This document shows positions 14,218-21,296 of a DNA stretch of 32,671 bases, one piece after another (the first letter of the stretch is position 1; the number at the start of each line of letters is the position of its first letter). A model generated the notes under the pieces. That model had not been told where the DNA came from and made no database searches. It saw only the letters and a list, made by a program, of their open reading frames with translations. This DNA is from JAWVZU01 sp033722075 (GTDB taxonomy: Bacteria; Pseudomonadota; Gammaproteobacteria; Xanthomonadales; SZUA-38), in assembly GCA_033722075.1 (NCBI GenBank), contig JAWVZU010000009.1, positions 1 to 32,671 of the forward strand, in the 5' to 3' direction. Made by a program: the position numbers and the translations under genes.

Positions 14218-17118
14218 ATGGCAATCAGCGACGCCCAACAAAACCGGGAAGCGCAGCTCAAGCAGGCATTCCAGAAGCACCTGCCCCAGCGTATCTCCGC
14301 CTTCCAACGTCGCCTCATCACGCTCTGTGAGAAGGGTTGGGACATCAATACGCTGCACCTGACCTACATGGAGATCCAGAATCTGGCGGGATCAGCGGGA
14401 AATTACGGGCTGGTCGACGTCAGCAACAAACTGTTCACCCTGGAACAGTTTCTTGCGCATTTCGTCGAGAGCGGCGAGCTGCCGGGCAGCGAGAAAGAAG
14501 AAAAACTGCGCAAATTGCTGATCGCCTTGAATGATTACGGCGTCGAAGAGAGCGAATCGCCCCTGGGAGGCGGCCCCGACCGGAATTTGCGTCAGCTCAA
14601 GCCGGAACCGCTGCCCGAGCCCGATATCGAGGTCAGCGGCCTGCCATCGCTGGACAACATCTGTCATTTCGTTCGCCCGCCGAAAGGGTTCATCCCGGAC
14701 TTACCGTCAACTCGGGTTGCCGCGAGCACGGCGTTGGCGACCGAGGCACGGAGCAGACAGGACGAAGACGCCGAACTGCTGATCGACGACAGCGACGGAA
14801 TTTCCATCGGCGACCTGCAATCCCAGATGGTCAGCGAAGACCAGTTCTTCGAGGACCTGGAAGAAGCGGACGCTGCGACAGAGGCGGAAGCTGAAGAGGA
14901 TTCGGATCTCGAGCCGGCCTCCATGATGGCGGAAGAGTTCGAGGATCTCGACGAATTGTTCGAAGCGGTCGAGGATGATCTCGACACGCCGATCGAAGAA
15001 CCCGGACCGCCAAGCCCGCAGCCCGAGGAGGAAGAACCCGGCGAGGAACCGATCAAGACGGGCCCCGATACGCCTTCCATCTATTTCCTGCATGGGGGAG
15101 AGGAGACCTCCAGGCAACTGCAGGTGCTGCTCGAGGACGCACACGAAATCCAGTCGTTCACGGACCCGGAAGAGTTCATGGAGGTCCTGAACGCGATCGG
15201 ACCGGACGCGGTGATCGTGGACGAAGCCTTCCTCGACCGGCTCGACGAGGTCGGCCCGGTGGTGCGCAAGCTGCGCGCCAAATCGCACAATCAGCTGCCG
15301 CTGATCGCCCTTTCGCCCCAACGTGATGTCGCGACGCGCCTGAGCCTGATGCGTGCCGGCGCGGACGCATTTTTCTCGACCGAAGCGCCGGTCGACGAGA
15401 TCGCGATACGGATTGCCGACCTGCTCCAGACCTCACCCGAAGATCCATTCCGGGTGCTGGTCGTCGAGGACGACAATTCGCAGGCCATCTTTGCGCAGTC
15501 GATCCTGCGAAGGGCGGGAATGCAGGCCCGTACCGAAAGCGATCCGCTGAAGGTCATCGACGTGATGGAGAGTTTTCAGCCCGATCTGCTCCTCATGGAC
15601 CTGCACATGCCCGGCTGCGACGGGATGGAACTCACGGCGATCATCCGCGAGCGCGACGAGTTCGTGAATACGCCGATCGTCTTCCTTTCCGGGGAAGAGG
15701 ATGAGGATACGCATTACGACGCACTCCTCGCCGGCGGAGACGACTTCCTCTCCAAGCCCATTCGGCCGCGGCATCTGGTCTCGGCGGTCAAGAACCGGGT
15801 CACCAGGGCCCGCGCCATCAGCACCCGCGGGACTGCCCAGATGAGAGTTCCCGACACGGTGAGCGGCCTGGTCGAGCGCCCGGCCTTGCTGGACCGGATC
15901 AACGCGGAACTGGTCGCCTTCGATCCGGAGCAGGCCGACAAGCCGGGCGGCGTCATCTACTTCGAACTGGACCGGCCGCTGGATGTCCGGCGCGAACTGG
16001 GCCTGCCGGCCTTCGAGTCCCTGACCGGCCAGCTTGGGCCGATCCTCACCGAAAACCTGCGTGACGCGGACTTGACGGCGCGCTATGGAGACAACGCCTA
16101 TTGCATGCTGATTCCGCAGCGATCGGTCAGTGCATTGCAGCGGCGAGCGCGCATCGCTCTGGACAAGGTGGCCAACCACGAGTTCGACGTCCCCGGCGAT
16201 CGGCCGTACACCTTGACCATGTCCGCCGGCGTGTGCCCCCTGTCCGTCCAGTTCGCCGACGCCGCCAGCGTGATCGGCGCAGCGGAACGAGCGTGCAACC
16301 CGGAAGGCGAGAATCCGCCGAACCGCGTCGTCGTTCACCAGACGGACAGCGAAGCTGCCGAACAGGAGGAAGTCCGGGAGATCGGCAGCCTGATCATGGA
16401 CGCGCTCGACAACAATCGCTTCCAGCTCGTGTTTCAGCCGATCGCGTCTCTGCAGGGCGAAGAGATCGAGCAGTATCACTGCCTGCTGCGGCTGCCGCGG
16501 GACAACGGGCCGACGATACCGCCGCGGGAACTGCTGGAGGCCGCCGACGAACTGGACATGATGGGCCAGATCGACCGGTGGGTATTGAAGAAGGCCCTTT
16601 CGGTGATGGCCGGCAGTGGAGAGCATTCCAAGGTCCTGCGCCTGTTCGTCAACCAGTCGGTGGCCGCCACCGAGGACAAGGAATTGCCCGAATGGCTGAT
16701 GAAGTCCATGGAATCGCGGAAGGTGCCTGGCTCGCATCTGGTCATGGAGTTCAAGCTGCCGGAGATCGTGGACTCGCTGAAGTCCGTAGTCGATTTCCGC
16801 CAGGCCCTGAACCCGCGGCGGATCCGCTTCTGCCTCGGACAGTTCAACGGAACGGAGACGGCATTTCAGATCCTGCAGCATTTCCCGGCAGAATTCGTCA
16901 AGCTGTCACCGCAGTTCGTGGCCGAACATGAGGAAGACGGTCTCATCGAGGAGACCACCACGAAACTCCACGAACACAATGCCATGGTGATTGCTCCGGC
17001 CGTAGAGGATGCCCGGGCCGCGGTCGCGCTATGGTCTTCCGGGATCGATTACATCCAGGGACATTTCGTTCAGGAGCCCGAGAACCAGTTGGGCTACAAT
17101 TTCGTGAACCCCGTCTGA
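14218..17118 (+). CDS. FimX-like response regulator: pseudo-Hpt, pseudo-REC, REC, degenerate GGDEF and degenerate EAL
   Basis: This 966-residue cytoplasmic multidomain protein has, in order: an Hpt-like domain (about 1-110) where the phospho-His position is Gln54 (IQNLAGSAGNYG); an acidic linker (about 180-285); a receiver-like domain (about 290-400) that keeps Asp335 but has lost the N-terminal acidic pair (YFLHGGEE) and the KP lysine; a full receiver (about 417-530, VVEDD, Asp461, Lys513-Pro); a GGDEF-like domain with RYGDNAY (622-628) instead of GGDEF; and an EAL-like domain with YHCLLRL (His754-Cys755) instead of EALLR and LGQFNGT (873-879) instead of DDFGTG. It should therefore neither make nor cleave c-di-GMP. 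The C-terminal ~230 residues, including DYIQGHFVQEP and the final YNF, resemble FimX as I remember it, a c-di-GMP receptor that controls type IV pili. The hybrid kinase gene starts 10 nt downstream and could phosphorylate Asp461. Confidence 0.88.
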   Translation: MAISDAQQNREAQLKQAFQKHLPQRISAFQRRLITLCEKGWDINTLHLTYMEIQNLAGSAGNYGLVDVSNKLFTLEQFLAHFVESGELPGSEKEEKLRKLLIALNDYGVEESESPLGGGPDRNLRQLKPEPLPEPDIEVSGLPSLDNICHFVRPPKGFIPDLPSTRVAASTALATEARSRQDEDAELLIDDSDGISIGDLQSQMVSEDQFFEDLEEADAATEAEAEEDSDLEPASMMAEEFEDLDELFEAVEDDLDTPIEEPGPPSPQPEEEEPGEEPIKTGPDTPSIYFLHGGEETSRQLQVLLEDAHEIQSFTDPEEFMEVLNAIGPDAVIVDEAFLDRLDEVGPVVRKLRAKSHNQLPLIALSPQRDVATRLSLMRAGADAFFSTEAPVDEIAIRIADLLQTSPEDPFRVLVVEDDNSQAIFAQSILRRAGMQARTESDPLKVIDVMESFQPDLLLMDLHMPGCDGMELTAIIRERDEFVNTPIVFLSGEEDEDTHYDALLAGGDDFLSKPIRPRHLVSAVKNRVTRARAISTRGTAQMRVPDTVSGLVERPALLDRINAELVAFDPEQADKPGGVIYFELDRPLDVRRELGLPAFESLTGQLGPILTENLRDADLTARYGDNAYCMLIPQRSVSALQRRARIALDKVANHEFDVPGDRPYTLTMSAGVCPLSVQFADAASVIGAAERACNPEGENPPNRVVVHQTDSEAAEQEEVREIGSLIMDALDNNRFQLVFQPIASLQGEEIEQYHCLLRLPRDNGPTIPPRELLEAADELDMMGQIDRWVLKKALSVMAGSGEHSKVLRLFVNQSVAATEDKELPEWLMKSMESRKVPGSHLVMEFKLPEIVDSLKSVVDFRQALNPRRIRFCLGQFNGTETAFQILQHFPAEFVKLSPQFVAEHEEDGLIEETTTKLHEHNAMVIAPAVEDARAAVALWSSGIDYIQGHFVQEPENQLGYNFVNPV

Positions 17119-17128
17119 GCGCGCCAGG

Positions 17129-19870
17129 ATGAAGATCCCGTCCCTATTCTCCAAAGCCGACGACAGTTTCGACGACACGGAACGGCTCCTGGCGGCCCAG
17201 GTCCGGTTCATGTATCAGACGTCGCTGCACGAGACAATCGCGAGCACCGTGATCGCGTTGATCGTCGGCGCCTACTTCTGGTTTTTCCATGGGTCCACCG
17301 CGGCCCTGGCCTGGATCGTCTACTTCGTGCTCGTGGGCATTGCCCGCGGCGTCGTCTTCATGACCTACCGCAGGGCCGACGACGTCGACAGCAATCCGGG
17401 CTCCTGGATCACGGCGGCCACCCTCACACTGCTCGGCTCCGGCCTCGGTTGGGGTGCCAGCGCCTTCCTGTTCTTCGACCTCAGCCCGCTGCTGACCGGC
17501 GTGGTGGTCGTTGGCATGGGCATTTCCGGACTGCTCCTGCTGGCACCTTCGCCCCGCGTCATGGCGGCGTTCAACATCCCCCTGTTCGCGGGTCTGATGT
17601 TCGAGCTGCTGATGGCCGGCGACCCGGCCTACCTCTTCGCCGCGGGCGTGGTGGTCCTGCTGGCGGCCACCATGGTGTTCCACGCCGTGCAGATGCAGGC
17701 TGAAATGAGGGCTTCGCTGAAGCTCGCCTACGAGAAGGAGCGACTGGTCAACGTACTTTCGGGATCCAAGAAGGAGCTGGAAGCACTCAACCAGAAGCTC
17801 TCCGAAGAGGTTGCCCAGCGCAGGCGGGTCGAGGAAGAGGTCAAGGCGGCGAAGATCGCGGCCGAGGCGGCCAACATGGCCAAGGACGAGTTCCTGGCCA
17901 CCATGAGCCACGAGATCCGCACGCCGCTGAACGGCATCCTGCCCATCCTGGACATCCTGCGCGGTACCAAGCTCAACGAGACCCAGCGGGATTACCTGTC
18001 GACCGCCTTCCAATCCTCCAAGCACCTGCTGACCATCATCGACGATATCCTCGACTACTCGAAGATCGAAGCCGGCAAGCTCGATCTCGAGACGGTGGGG
18101 ATGAATCTGCGGGAGCTGCTGGACTCGGTGGTTCGGCTGATGTCCAGCGGCGCGGAGAAGAAGGGCCTGGAACTCAAGGCCGTCATCGAGCCCGGTGTGC
18201 GTCTGGCCATGCGCGGCGATCCGGTGCGACTGCGCCAGGTCCTGACCAACCTGGTGAGCAATGCCATCAAGTTCACCGAGAAGGGCTCGGTCACCATCAC
18301 CATCAGCAAGCGCCAGGAACTGCCCAAGGAAACGGAACTGCTGTTTACCGTGCGGGACACCGGCGTCGGCATGGACAAAAAGACGTCCGAGCGATTGTTC
18401 AAGCCCTTCTCGCAGGCCGACGCCTCCACCACCCGAACCTACGGGGGAACCGGGCTGGGTCTGGTGATCTGCAAGCGGCTGGTCGAGCTGATGAACGGCA
18501 AGATCGGCGTCAAGTCGCAACCGGGCAAGGGTTCCGTTTTCTGGTTCACGGCGCGGCTCAAGAAGTCGATCGGCGACATTCAGGCCAGCGCCAAGGAGCT
18601 GTCCAACAGCAAGGCGCTGATCGTCTCTACCGACACGGAGCTGCGCCGCCGCCTGGGCGTGTTTGCGGATCGCTGGAGCCTGAAGGCCAATGCGGTCCCG
18701 TCGATCAAGGACGCATCGAACCGGCTGAGCAATACGGCCGAGCTGGGCGCAAGCTGGCGCTTCGATGTGCTGATCATCGATCTCGGCAAGGAAGCGGAAG
18801 AGTCCATTGCGCTGCTCAAGCAGCTCCGGGAGGACGACCGCCTTTCGAGCATGGTCGTGCTCCTGCTGACCGAAGACGGCAAGCTGCCGGCGGAAGTCGA
18901 GTCACTGCAGGGAGTCGATGCGCGAGAACGGAGCGCCAACGAGGGATCGATCCAGTCCGCGCTGGATACGCTGCTGGCCGGCGGCGGTCGCAGCGACGAC
19001 GATAGCGTCTCCGAACGGGAGCTCTCCTACGCGACCGATACCCTGGCCGGGGAGACGCTCGAAGGAAAAGTCCTGCTGGTCGAGGACAATCCGGTCAACC
19101 TGCATGTCGCGCAGAAGCTGCTTGGCGTCATCGGCCTCGAGTTCGAGGTGGCCAAGAACGGCAAGGAAGCGATCGACATGCTGCGCAAGGACCACGAGCG
19201 TTTCGACGCCATCCTCATGGATTGCATGATGCCGGTGATGGACGGTTATACCGCCACCCGCGAGTGGCGCAAGCTGGAAGAGCGCGGTGGCCTCGGGCAC
19301 AAGCCGATCCTTGCGATGACCGCCAACGCCATGGCGGGCGATCGCGAAAAGTGCCTGAACGCCGGCATGGACGACTACATGTCCAAGCCCCTCAACAAGG
19401 CGCTGCTCCGGGAGACCATCGGCCGGGCGCTCGCCAAGCAGGGCAAGGGGCCGAAACAGGGCGACGTCGTCAGCAAGAAGAAGGCGGACACGGGACCCGA
19501 GAAGGTTGCGGCCGAGAAGGCCAGCATCATCATCGACCAGCAAACGCTGAGCGACGTCATGGAAATCATGGGCGATGATTTTCAGGACCTTGTCTCGGTG
19601 TACCTCGAAGATTCACCGAAGACCCTGAAGCAACTCGCAAAAGCCGCCGAATCCGGCAAGGACGCCGATCTCATTCCCCCCGCCCATGCGCTGAAGTCGA
19701 CCAGCGCAAACCTCGGCGCCATCGGATTGTCAGAGCTGGCCAAGTCGCTGGAGCACGACGCGCGCAGCGGCAAGGTGGAGCACGTTCCCCAGCGGGTCCG
19801 GGAGATGATCAAGCTCTACAAGCAGGTCGCCGTCCGCCTGAACAAGCTCCGCCGCAAGAAAACCGCCTGA
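17129..19870 (+). CDS. Hybrid sensor histidine kinase (6 TM - HisKA - HATPase - pseudo-REC - REC - Hpt)
   Basis: This is a 913-residue membrane kinase. Six hydrophobic segments fill residues 35-190 (for example STVIALIVGAYFWFF, LTGVVVVGMGISGLLLLAP, FAAGVVVLLAATMVFHAV), followed by a short coiled coil. Next come the HisKA H-box ATMSHEIRTPLNGI with His261, and an ATPase domain with the N box (LTNLVSNAIKFT), the G1 box (VRDTGVGM) and the G2 box (YGGTGLGL). A degenerate receiver follows (about 492-620), then a full receiver (about 645-765, VLLVEDN, Asp698, KP) and a C-terminal Hpt domain with AHALKSTSANLG and His853. The architecture recalls RpfC-like or BarA-like phosphorelays. A relay His261-Asp698-His853 is intact, and the adjacent FimX-like protein with one functional receiver is the obvious final target. 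There is no periplasmic sensor loop of size, so the signal may be sensed in the membrane. Confidence 0.94.
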   Translation: MKIPSLFSKADDSFDDTERLLAAQVRFMYQTSLHETIASTVIALIVGAYFWFFHGSTAALAWIVYFVLVGIARGVVFMTYRRADDVDSNPGSWITAATLTLLGSGLGWGASAFLFFDLSPLLTGVVVVGMGISGLLLLAPSPRVMAAFNIPLFAGLMFELLMAGDPAYLFAAGVVVLLAATMVFHAVQMQAEMRASLKLAYEKERLVNVLSGSKKELEALNQKLSEEVAQRRRVEEEVKAAKIAAEAANMAKDEFLATMSHEIRTPLNGILPILDILRGTKLNETQRDYLSTAFQSSKHLLTIIDDILDYSKIEAGKLDLETVGMNLRELLDSVVRLMSSGAEKKGLELKAVIEPGVRLAMRGDPVRLRQVLTNLVSNAIKFTEKGSVTITISKRQELPKETELLFTVRDTGVGMDKKTSERLFKPFSQADASTTRTYGGTGLGLVICKRLVELMNGKIGVKSQPGKGSVFWFTARLKKSIGDIQASAKELSNSKALIVSTDTELRRRLGVFADRWSLKANAVPSIKDASNRLSNTAELGASWRFDVLIIDLGKEAEESIALLKQLREDDRLSSMVVLLLTEDGKLPAEVESLQGVDARERSANEGSIQSALDTLLAGGGRSDDDSVSERELSYATDTLAGETLEGKVLLVEDNPVNLHVAQKLLGVIGLEFEVAKNGKEAIDMLRKDHERFDAILMDCMMPVMDGYTATREWRKLEERGGLGHKPILAMTANAMAGDREKCLNAGMDDYMSKPLNKALLRETIGRALAKQGKGPKQGDVVSKKKADTGPEKVAAEKASIIIDQQTLSDVMEIMGDDFQDLVSVYLEDSPKTLKQLAKAAESGKDADLIPPAHALKSTSANLGAIGLSELAKSLEHDARSGKVEHVPQRVREMIKLYKQVAVRLNKLRRKKTA

Positions 19871-19885
19871 CTCCTACCCCCTCGC

Positions 19886-19911
19886 ATGGCAGGGGGACCG
19901 CCCGCTGCCAT
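19886..19911 (+). terminator. GC-rich hairpin after the kinase gene
   Basis: ATGGCAG (19886-19892) pairs with CTGCCAT (19905-19911), with further GGG/CCC pairing inside, starting 15 nt after the kinase stop. No T-run follows, so it may be an mRNA 3'-end stabiliser or a weak or Rho-assisted terminator. Confidence 0.4.
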
Positions 19912-19950
19912 CTTCAAGTCTCCAATGACCCTTCACGTCTTCACGGTGGC

Positions 19951-19970
19951 GTAGCGAGCTATGCAGCTTC
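19951..19970. repeat. 20-bp direct repeat, left copy
   Basis: Starts GTAGCGAGCT and ends CAGCTTC; it matches 20399-20418 at 18 of 20 positions in the same orientation. The pair brackets the palindromic element at 19990-20366. Confidence 0.55.
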
Positions 19971-20018
19971 TGAGTAGCCAGTGCTTGGAAGAGCAATCCC
20001 CCGCCGCTTCGTTCGCGA

Positions 20019-20039
20019 CCCCTTTGGCAAGCAAAGGGG
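20019..20039. repeat. Hairpin repeat, copy A
   Basis: CCCCTTTG (20019-20026), loop GCAAG, CAAAGGGG (20032-20039): a perfect 8-bp stem. Same family as the hairpins at 20307-20327, 28641-28663 and 28730-28752. Confidence 0.75.
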
Positions 20040-20106
20040 TGGTTTAGCCCGAATGTTGCACCGATTTCCGGATTTGTCGGTTCAGCTCGCGCCGTCAGAT
20101 TGACCG

Positions 20107-20156
20107 ATCGTCCGAGAAAGCGTGGTTATTCCACGGTTTGAGGGGGATCGGACGAT
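20107..20156. repeat. Nested hairpin in the core of the element
   Basis: ATCGTCCGA (20107-20115) pairs with TCGGACGAT (20148-20156), enclosing CGTGG (20121-20125) paired with CCACG (20131-20135). Both arms are perfect. This could be a structured RNA or a binding site within the element. Confidence 0.55.
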
Positions 20157-20306
20157 ATGACTCGCGAGATGAAGCGACAAACCGGCCGCGAAACAAAGTG
20201 TACCTTGGCCCCGGCCCAAAAACCCTTCCAATCGGTTGATCTATAGCCAGAATTTGGGGCCGTGGAGCAAAATTGGTGCAATATTCGGGTTAGTGAGACC
20301 CTATTT

Positions 20307-20327
20307 ACCCCCTTGCTCAAAGGGGGT
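20307..20327. repeat. Hairpin repeat, copy B (inverted relative to A)
   Basis: ACCCCCTT (20307-20314), loop GCTCA, AAGGGGGT (20320-20327): a perfect 8-bp stem. Confidence 0.75.
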
Positions 20328-20398
20328 GGCGAGAAGCTGCCGACGGCTTGGGCCGTGGATTGCTCTCCCGGTCGTTGCCCCATTCAAGATCAGCTCGC

Positions 20399-20418
20399 GT
20401 AGCGAGCTGTCCAGCTTC
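20399..20418. repeat. 20-bp direct repeat, right copy
   Basis: Mate of 19951-19970 (18 of 20 identical), lying just beyond the right end of the palindromic element and 21 nt before the bfr stop. Confidence 0.55.
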
Positions 20419-20439
20419 ATGGTGAGCGCTCTGGGCGGA

Positions 20440-20907
20440 TCAGTCGGCCTGGGATTGGAGGTAGTTCTCGAGCCCCATCTTGTCGATGAGACCGAGCTGC
20501 GTTTCCAGCCAGTCGACGTGCTCTTCTTCGGAATCGAGGATTTCTCGCAGCAGGTTGCGGGTCACGTAATCGCCCACCTCCTCGCAATACGCGATGCCCT
20601 CGCGGAGCACCGGCAAGGCCTCCATCTCGAGCTTGAGGTCGCATTCCAGCATCTCGGGCACGTGCTCGCCGATCATCAGCTTGCCCAGCTGCTGCAGGTT
20701 CGGCAGCCCCTCGAGGAAGAGTATCCGCTTGGTGAGCTCATCGGCGTGCTTCATCTCGTCGATGGACTCTTCGTACTCCTTCTCACCGAGGCGGGTGAAC
20801 CCCATGTCCTCGAGCATCCTGGAATGCAGGAAGTACTGGTTTATCGCGGTGAGTTCGTTGAACAGAACCCGGTTCAGGTACTCGATGACTTTCTTATCGC
20901 CCTGCAT
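20440..20907 (-). CDS. bfr: Bacterioferritin
   Basis: This 155-residue protein forms a 24-subunit iron-storage cage. All ferroxidase ligands are present at the standard numbers: Glu18, Glu51, His54, Glu94, Glu127 and His130. Met52, which binds haem between two subunits, is also present, so this is a true haem bacterioferritin. The ATG has a perfect AAGGAG Shine-Dalgarno 5 nt upstream. It follows bfd on the same strand after a 98-nt gap with its own promoter. Together with Bfd, which releases iron from the cage, and the TonB receptor upstream, it completes an iron uptake-storage-release block. Confidence 0.98.
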   Translation of the reverse strand: MQGDKKVIEYLNRVLFNELTAINQYFLHSRMLEDMGFTRLGEKEYEESIDEMKHADELTKRILFLEGLPNLQQLGKLMIGEHVPEMLECDLKLEMEALPVLREGIAYCEEVGDYVTRNLLREILDSEEEHVDWLETQLGLIDKMGLENYLQSQAD

Positions 20908-20960
20908 TGCTGCTCCTTGCCCGTGTCACGATGATCCGGCTGCGCCAGAATTGGATCACG

Positions 20961-20989
20961 ATGATAGCGGCTGGCGGGAGCCAGCCCAA
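20961..20989 (-). promoter_or_regulatory. Promoter of bfr with a hairpin in its spacer
   Basis: On the minus strand, -35 TTGGGC (20984-20989), 17-nt spacer, -10 TATCAT (20961-20966). A perfect 7-bp inverted repeat (GGCTGGC/GCCAGCC, 20969-20986) fills the spacer and part of the -35. TCACGATGAT is repeated directly at 20926-20935 and 20956-20965. No Fur box is seen here, in contrast to bfd. Confidence 0.5.
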
Positions 20990-21005
20990 GTATCCGGAGA
21001 GGCTT

Positions 21006-21218
21006 TCAGGCGAAAATGGGCGTCACGTCCAACGGAAGTTCGCGTGCCGACCGGTTCGGCTGAGCTTCCTGGAGGATCTGACTGGCGAGCTGCGCACATT
21101 GCCCACAGGTCCCGGCGCAACCGGTCGTTTCCCGGAGCTGCCGCATGGAATCGACGCCGCGCTCGGCGGCGCGGCGGATTTCCTTGTCGGTGACGCTGTT
21201 ACAGATGCAGACGTACAC
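21006..21218 (-). CDS. bfd: Bacterioferritin-associated ferredoxin
   Basis: This 70-residue [2Fe-2S] protein delivers electrons to bacterioferritin so that stored iron is released. The cluster motif is present: CIC near the N-terminus (VCICNSVTDKEI, Cys4 and Cys6) and CAGTCGQC (about residues 34-41), with the spacing typical of BFD-type [2Fe-2S] domains. It starts at a GTG (21216-21218). The promoter directly upstream carries a Fur box, so expression should rise under iron starvation, as known for Bfd in other bacteria. The stop is 98 nt before bfr. Confidence 0.96.
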   Translation of the reverse strand: MYVCICNSVTDKEIRRAAERGVDSMRQLRETTGCAGTCGQCAQLASQILQEAQPNRSARELPLDVTPIFA

Positions 21219-21244
21219 GATGCCCTACCTGTGTTGATGCCTCT

Positions 21245-21273
21245 ATTCAAATGCAAATGAGAATGATTGTCAA
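21245..21273 (-). promoter_or_regulatory. Fur-controlled promoter of bfd
   Basis: On the minus strand, a perfect -35 TTGACA (21268-21273), 17-nt spacer, -10 TTGAAT (21245-21250). A Fur box (21253-21271; 14 of 19 matches to GATAATGATAATCATTATC) covers the spacer and -35, the classic position for iron-dependent repression. Confidence 0.8.
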
Positions 21274-21296
21274 TACCATTTGCGTTTCATTGCGGG

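Larger units (their letters stand above)
19990..20366. repeat. Palindromic intergenic element (MITE-like), no coding content
   Basis: The 569-nt convergent gap between the kinase and bacterioferritin genes contains a long imperfect palindrome. From outside inward: AGAGCAATCC at 19990-19999 with its exact inverse at 20357-20366; a CCCCTTTG/CAAAGGGG hairpin (20019-20039) with its counterpart (20307-20327); and a 23-bp inverted repeat, 20045-20067 against 20270-20292, differing at three positions, all G/A changes. The core holds a further nested hairpin at 20107-20156. No convincing protein is encoded. The nested terminal repeats and small size fit a miniature inverted-repeat element or REP-like pair. 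A related pair lies at 28594-28797. Confidence 0.65.

Noticed and set aside
15433..16881. 482-codon minus-strand frame inside the FimX-like gene
   Set aside because: It is antisense to clear receiver, GGDEF-like and EAL-like domains and has no features of its own.
20019..20327. CRISPR-like reading of the repeats near 20000 and 28600
   Set aside because: The copies are inverted pairs of hairpins, only two per locus, without regular direct repeats or spacers, and there are no cas genes.
20126..20383. 85-codon minus-strand frame inside the palindromic element
   Set aside because: It reads through the inverted repeats and hairpins, has no ribosome-binding site, and resembles no protein family I know.
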